Shown here in pieces: positions 20,707 to 23,805 of a stretch of DNA of 23,805 nt (its first letter is position 1; each line of letters opens with the position of its first letter). The stretch lies in the NCBI GenBank assembly GCA_011763485.2, contig JAANSK020245276.1, forward strand, positions 1 to 23,805. Reading direction: 5' to 3'. The notes beneath the pieces are model-generated. The model worked only from the letters and a program-made list of their open reading frames with translations, was not told where the DNA came from and made no database searches. Position numbers and translations under genes: made by a program. Source of the stretch: Isoetes engelmannii. Taxonomy: Eukaryota; Streptophyta; Lycopodiopsida; Isoetales; Isoetaceae.

Positions 20707-20815
20707 GGTCGGAATTTTTTTTAGTTAACACAAGCCATTACATCTCACACCATCTCCAAGGCCGCGAAGGGGCCAAAATGTTTTTCAGTTAACTCAAACC
20801 ATTACATTCAACACT
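20702..20815. repeat. 64-bp tandem duplication beside the 1.9-kb element
   Basis: GAAGGGG, a T-run, AGTTAAC and CCATTACAT recur in two adjoining copies (20702-20751 and 20765-20815). The second copy plus its left neighbour matches, at equal length, the reconstructed empty target site of the element. Confidence 0.8.
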
Positions 20816-23104
20816 TTTAAGTTAAATCCCTCCTAAAACCCCTTTTGGTTTGGGTGCATATTCACACAGGGTGACTTTGGGCAACAAGATACTGGAAATC
20901 CTTCGCTTGCTAACACAAATAGTACAACTTGACATATTGCAGGATTTCGTAGGACTTAGAAATGTGCAAAATCCTTTTGCAATATGAACCTTCATCTGCA
21001 AGTGATAGCAAGCCGGAGATATATTGGTGTTTTGAGAGGTTTTGAAATGTGGTGTAGCTTTTAAGAACCCAAAACATGACGTCTGGAATGCTCGTATTAA
21101 GTTGTGCAGCTCTGCTACAAACAAATGAACAAAAGATGCATAAAGATAATATAGAGTGAAACTTACAACATAAAGGTTGAGCATTTGAAGCATTCTTGAG
21201 GTGTGTATAGCCCATTTCAATGTGCAAGCTACAAAAGATCTTTATGTGATGCATTTTCATCTCATATTGAGTGGTTAAATTTGAATTGTTTTGAACCTTT
21301 AGCTATATGTACCACTTGGCATTCTTGCCAATTTTTAAGCTCTGGTCAATTTGGACATTTGATCTATGGAGCGATTGAGAAGTCTGTCTGTTTCTAGCAA
21401 ATTATAGCATATTTCTTCCACGTCATTGTTGTTCTCCAAGCAACAAAGTTATCATCAGCATGTAAGCAATATGCATATGATAATTTGAAGAAGGGGGCTA
21501 TCTATATTCTCAAGAAACTTTAACAAAAATCTCTTATTTCTTGTGTAACTCAAAACAATTCAAGAGCATTCAAGAGAAGGTCAGAAAACCACTAATTATC
21601 ATGTCATTTAATGGGTGACTCTCGAGAAATTACCCAATGAAAAAAAAATATAAATTTAATAAATTAGGGGAAGTTCAACTTAGATTGAGATTCTACTGGT
21701 GGACGTTAATGCCTAGCATTTAGCAACAAACCAATCAAATGAGCCGACTGCAAACTTTCGGAGTTAGAGCATGATTCCATTGATGCAGGGAGTTTGGGGA
21801 GATGATGTTTGAGCATTGGGGAGGGGCTGGAGAAGACATTAACTGCATGATAACTATTAGAGGATTGTCCACGACAATTAAGTGGGGAGGATTTGTCGAC
21901 ATCAAGATCTTGACACCCGCTCCTCATCTACGACAGATTTGCTCCACGATGTAACTTCAACGCAAGGAAATTGCTGCAGTGGAATCAAAGCAATGACAGC
22001 TTTAGGTCTTTTAAACGAGGCAGTTTCGATGAAACGGAGAACTACTCCTTCCCGCGTGGAATCTCACCCTTAGCATATATAATTGTAAAAAAAAGAATGC
22101 AATTATGTCTATCTTCGGCTAAGATTTTCATGCTGGATTGAAGGGGAATTTATCTACAACAAATGGATTCTTCCTAGACTGTAAGAAGCAACCAATGCAT
22201 GCAAAATGTCTGACTGAAACCATATGCAACTTAGTCTTCTCATATGAATCAGTGAGTGAATAAGAAGCTCAAGAAAACCCAATTTCACTTTCCAAAATTG
22301 CAAAAGATGCAAATTTATTTATGCCTTTACGTTGTATACATCCCTCACATTCCAACAACACTTCTATATAAGTACGATATGGATGTTGCTCACGATCCAA
22401 AAAAACATTCTTGAGGTTTGTGATACTACCTTCTTAAGGCTTTTGCTAACACAAACATATTAGCTTCTTCATATACAATGTTCTTTGCAATTCTATGCTT
22501 CATTCTCTTTTCCATCAACTTCATCAAAAGTGATAGACCATACCACTATACAACTTGTATTTGATTTGTTGAATACCATACAATTTTGCTAGATTAAAAT
22601 GAAATATACATCTTCTACAAGGGCTTACCTCTTTCTTTTCATCTCTGCTTGTTCCAATGATTGTGATCCGCAATGCAATATTTTGGGATTCAACTCTTCT
22701 ACTCACTACACATTCCATAACATCTAAACATAAAATATCTTTATTTATCTTTATCATCACCATACAACCTTTCTTTTTCTCCCTCATTGCTCCAAGCCTG
22801 TCTTACTGCTAGATCATTTAACATCATGCTCGACACATCCTTTCTTGGAGTCCCAACATTTTGAAAAATCGTAGGATGCTCGGATAAACATGACTTATTC
22901 AACTCACCACAAATCCCCAATAATAATTTTATGCGAAAAGAAATGTCAACGACCTTGGTCGTCGCGATAAAATTCTTGTAGTATATAAGTAGTTTATTTG
23001 TTAATCTAATGCATTAATCAGTGGTGGCTTCCTATAAAATTTTACTGTGCTATTTCATTTGGCAAAATGGAGAAGCTTCGTGTTAAAGAAACATAACTTT
23101 CATC
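20816..23104. other. AT-rich DNA, no gene recognised
   Basis: About 2.3 kb. Short minus-strand open frames at 21706-21927 (Ser-rich, 73 codons) and 22524-22787 (87 codons) have no recognisable domain and no clear splice partners. I cannot exclude fragments of a decayed gene or element. Confidence 0.5.
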
Positions 23105-23805
23105 TTTTTTTTTATTTTGAAGGACGTGAAACTCTATTAATCAGAAAAGTACAAACATAGATGGGGGACTGGAAACCCAGTGGAGAAATTGTCCATCAGG
23201 GCAAAACCACACGCTACCTGGTAACATACAGTTTTTTATATAGTTATATATAAGTGTTGATCTGAAGATAGTGGACCCAAATACGATTCTTCACTTCGTC
23301 CGTAACTAATGAAGATATATAGGCTTTGACAATGCGTTACTTAGCTTCAACAAGCACTTGAGCATCAAGGGTTCTAATGCCCTTGAAGATGAAGAGATTT
23401 CTTCTTTTGCAAATCGACCAAATGATCCATGCTGAAGCCAGATGAAATGCCCTCTTTGTCAGACTGTCCCAGGAACTTGGGTACATAGCCAATAACACAT
23501 GCTGACTGTTTAAATTGCAATTGAAGAGACTTTGAAGCCACAACCAAGCCGGTCTAGTATACTGACACAAGAAGAAAGAATGATCAATCGTCTCAGTCCT
23601 CTAAGCACATAAGGGCCATGCTGCAGACACTTGCAGACGAAACTTGTGTATCAGAACATTGACACGCATACATCTATGGATGATCTGCCACCACAAACTG
23701 ACAAGTTGGGATGGAGTAGCTTATCTCCCCTTGTGACCCTACAGTATAAAAGTGATGCAGACAGCATGGAATGCATTACTACATCTTGCAAAGGCATTGA
23801 GTATG
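23105..23805 (-). mobile_element. 3' end of a second LINE of the same family, truncated by the window edge
   Basis: Read on the minus strand, the segment ends in GTCCTTCAAAATAAAAAAAAA, the same terminal word (GTCCTTCAAAA) as the LINE at the left end. It encodes the C-terminal part of a related ORF2. The poly(A) is seen as a T-rich run at 23105-23118. The target-site duplication cannot be tested because the 5' end lies outside the window. Confidence 0.85.
23337..23720 (-). pseudogene. LINE ORF2 C-terminal fragment (RVT zinc finger and tail), broken
   Basis: The translated minus strand has LWWQIIHRCMRVNVLIHKF, matching LLWQVVHRCIRVNILVVRF of the first LINE. Then come TETIDHSFFLC and, after a frame change, YPSSWDSLTKRAFHLASAW, matching YPASWSSLKKRALHLCVAW. 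At least one stop and frame change fall in the zinc-finger part, and the frame ends in TAA at 23337. This is the extreme C terminus of ORF2; the endonuclease and RT would lie to the right of the window. It is non-functional as it stands. Confidence 0.85.

Noticed and set aside
21706-21927. Ser-rich 73-codon minus-strand ORF resembling a regulatory protein fragment
   Set aside because: No recognisable domain; stops on both sides and no supporting exons, so no function can be assigned.

Overview
The window is nuclear DNA from a land plant. The evidence is a multi-exon plant-type SUVH histone methyltransferase (SRA + pre-SET + SET + post-SET, closest by eye to SUVH4/KRYPTONITE), a plant L1-type LINE with an RVT zinc-finger domain, and two Mutator-like elements with 9-bp target-site duplications. 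The species cannot be told from the sequence; most introns are compact (58-181 bp, one of 1.3 kb).

Layout. Bases 18-5833 (+) are a nearly full-length but dead LINE, with a 10-bp target-site duplication, a poly(A) tail, a gag-like ORF1 and an endonuclease/RT ORF2, all broken by frameshifts and stops. Bases 5851-11591 are AT-rich intergenic DNA with no convincing gene. They hold a 440-bp hairpin Mutator-like element (7328-7767) whose two 220-bp arms meet without a spacer, a GACTA microsatellite, a few short tandem repeats and a T20 tract. Bases 11592-16073 (-) carry the one intact gene, an SUVH4-like H3K9 methyltransferase with 13 coding exons, or 14 if a stop-free 75-bp intron inside the SRA region is spliced. 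Its probable 5' leader reaches to about 16.9 kb, near a perfect E2F-type site. Bases 17160-18125 are a sharply bounded GC-rich block of degenerate repeats. Bases 18794-20697 are a 1.9-kb non-autonomous Mutator-like element with 41-bp terminal repeats, a subterminal minisatellite and non-transposase cargo; a neighbouring tandem repeat supplies a paralogous empty site for it. Bases 20810-23104 are AT-rich and unassigned. Bases 23105-23805 (-) are the 3' end of a second LINE of the same family, running off the window.

The coherent reading is a chromatin-silencing gene embedded in transposon-rich DNA. The most informative observations are the intron structure of the SUVH gene (possible exitron, GC-AG intron, 3 x 19-residue repeat), the zero-spacer hairpin element and the built-in empty site of the larger Mutator-like element. 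I did not find a clearly new multi-gene system.
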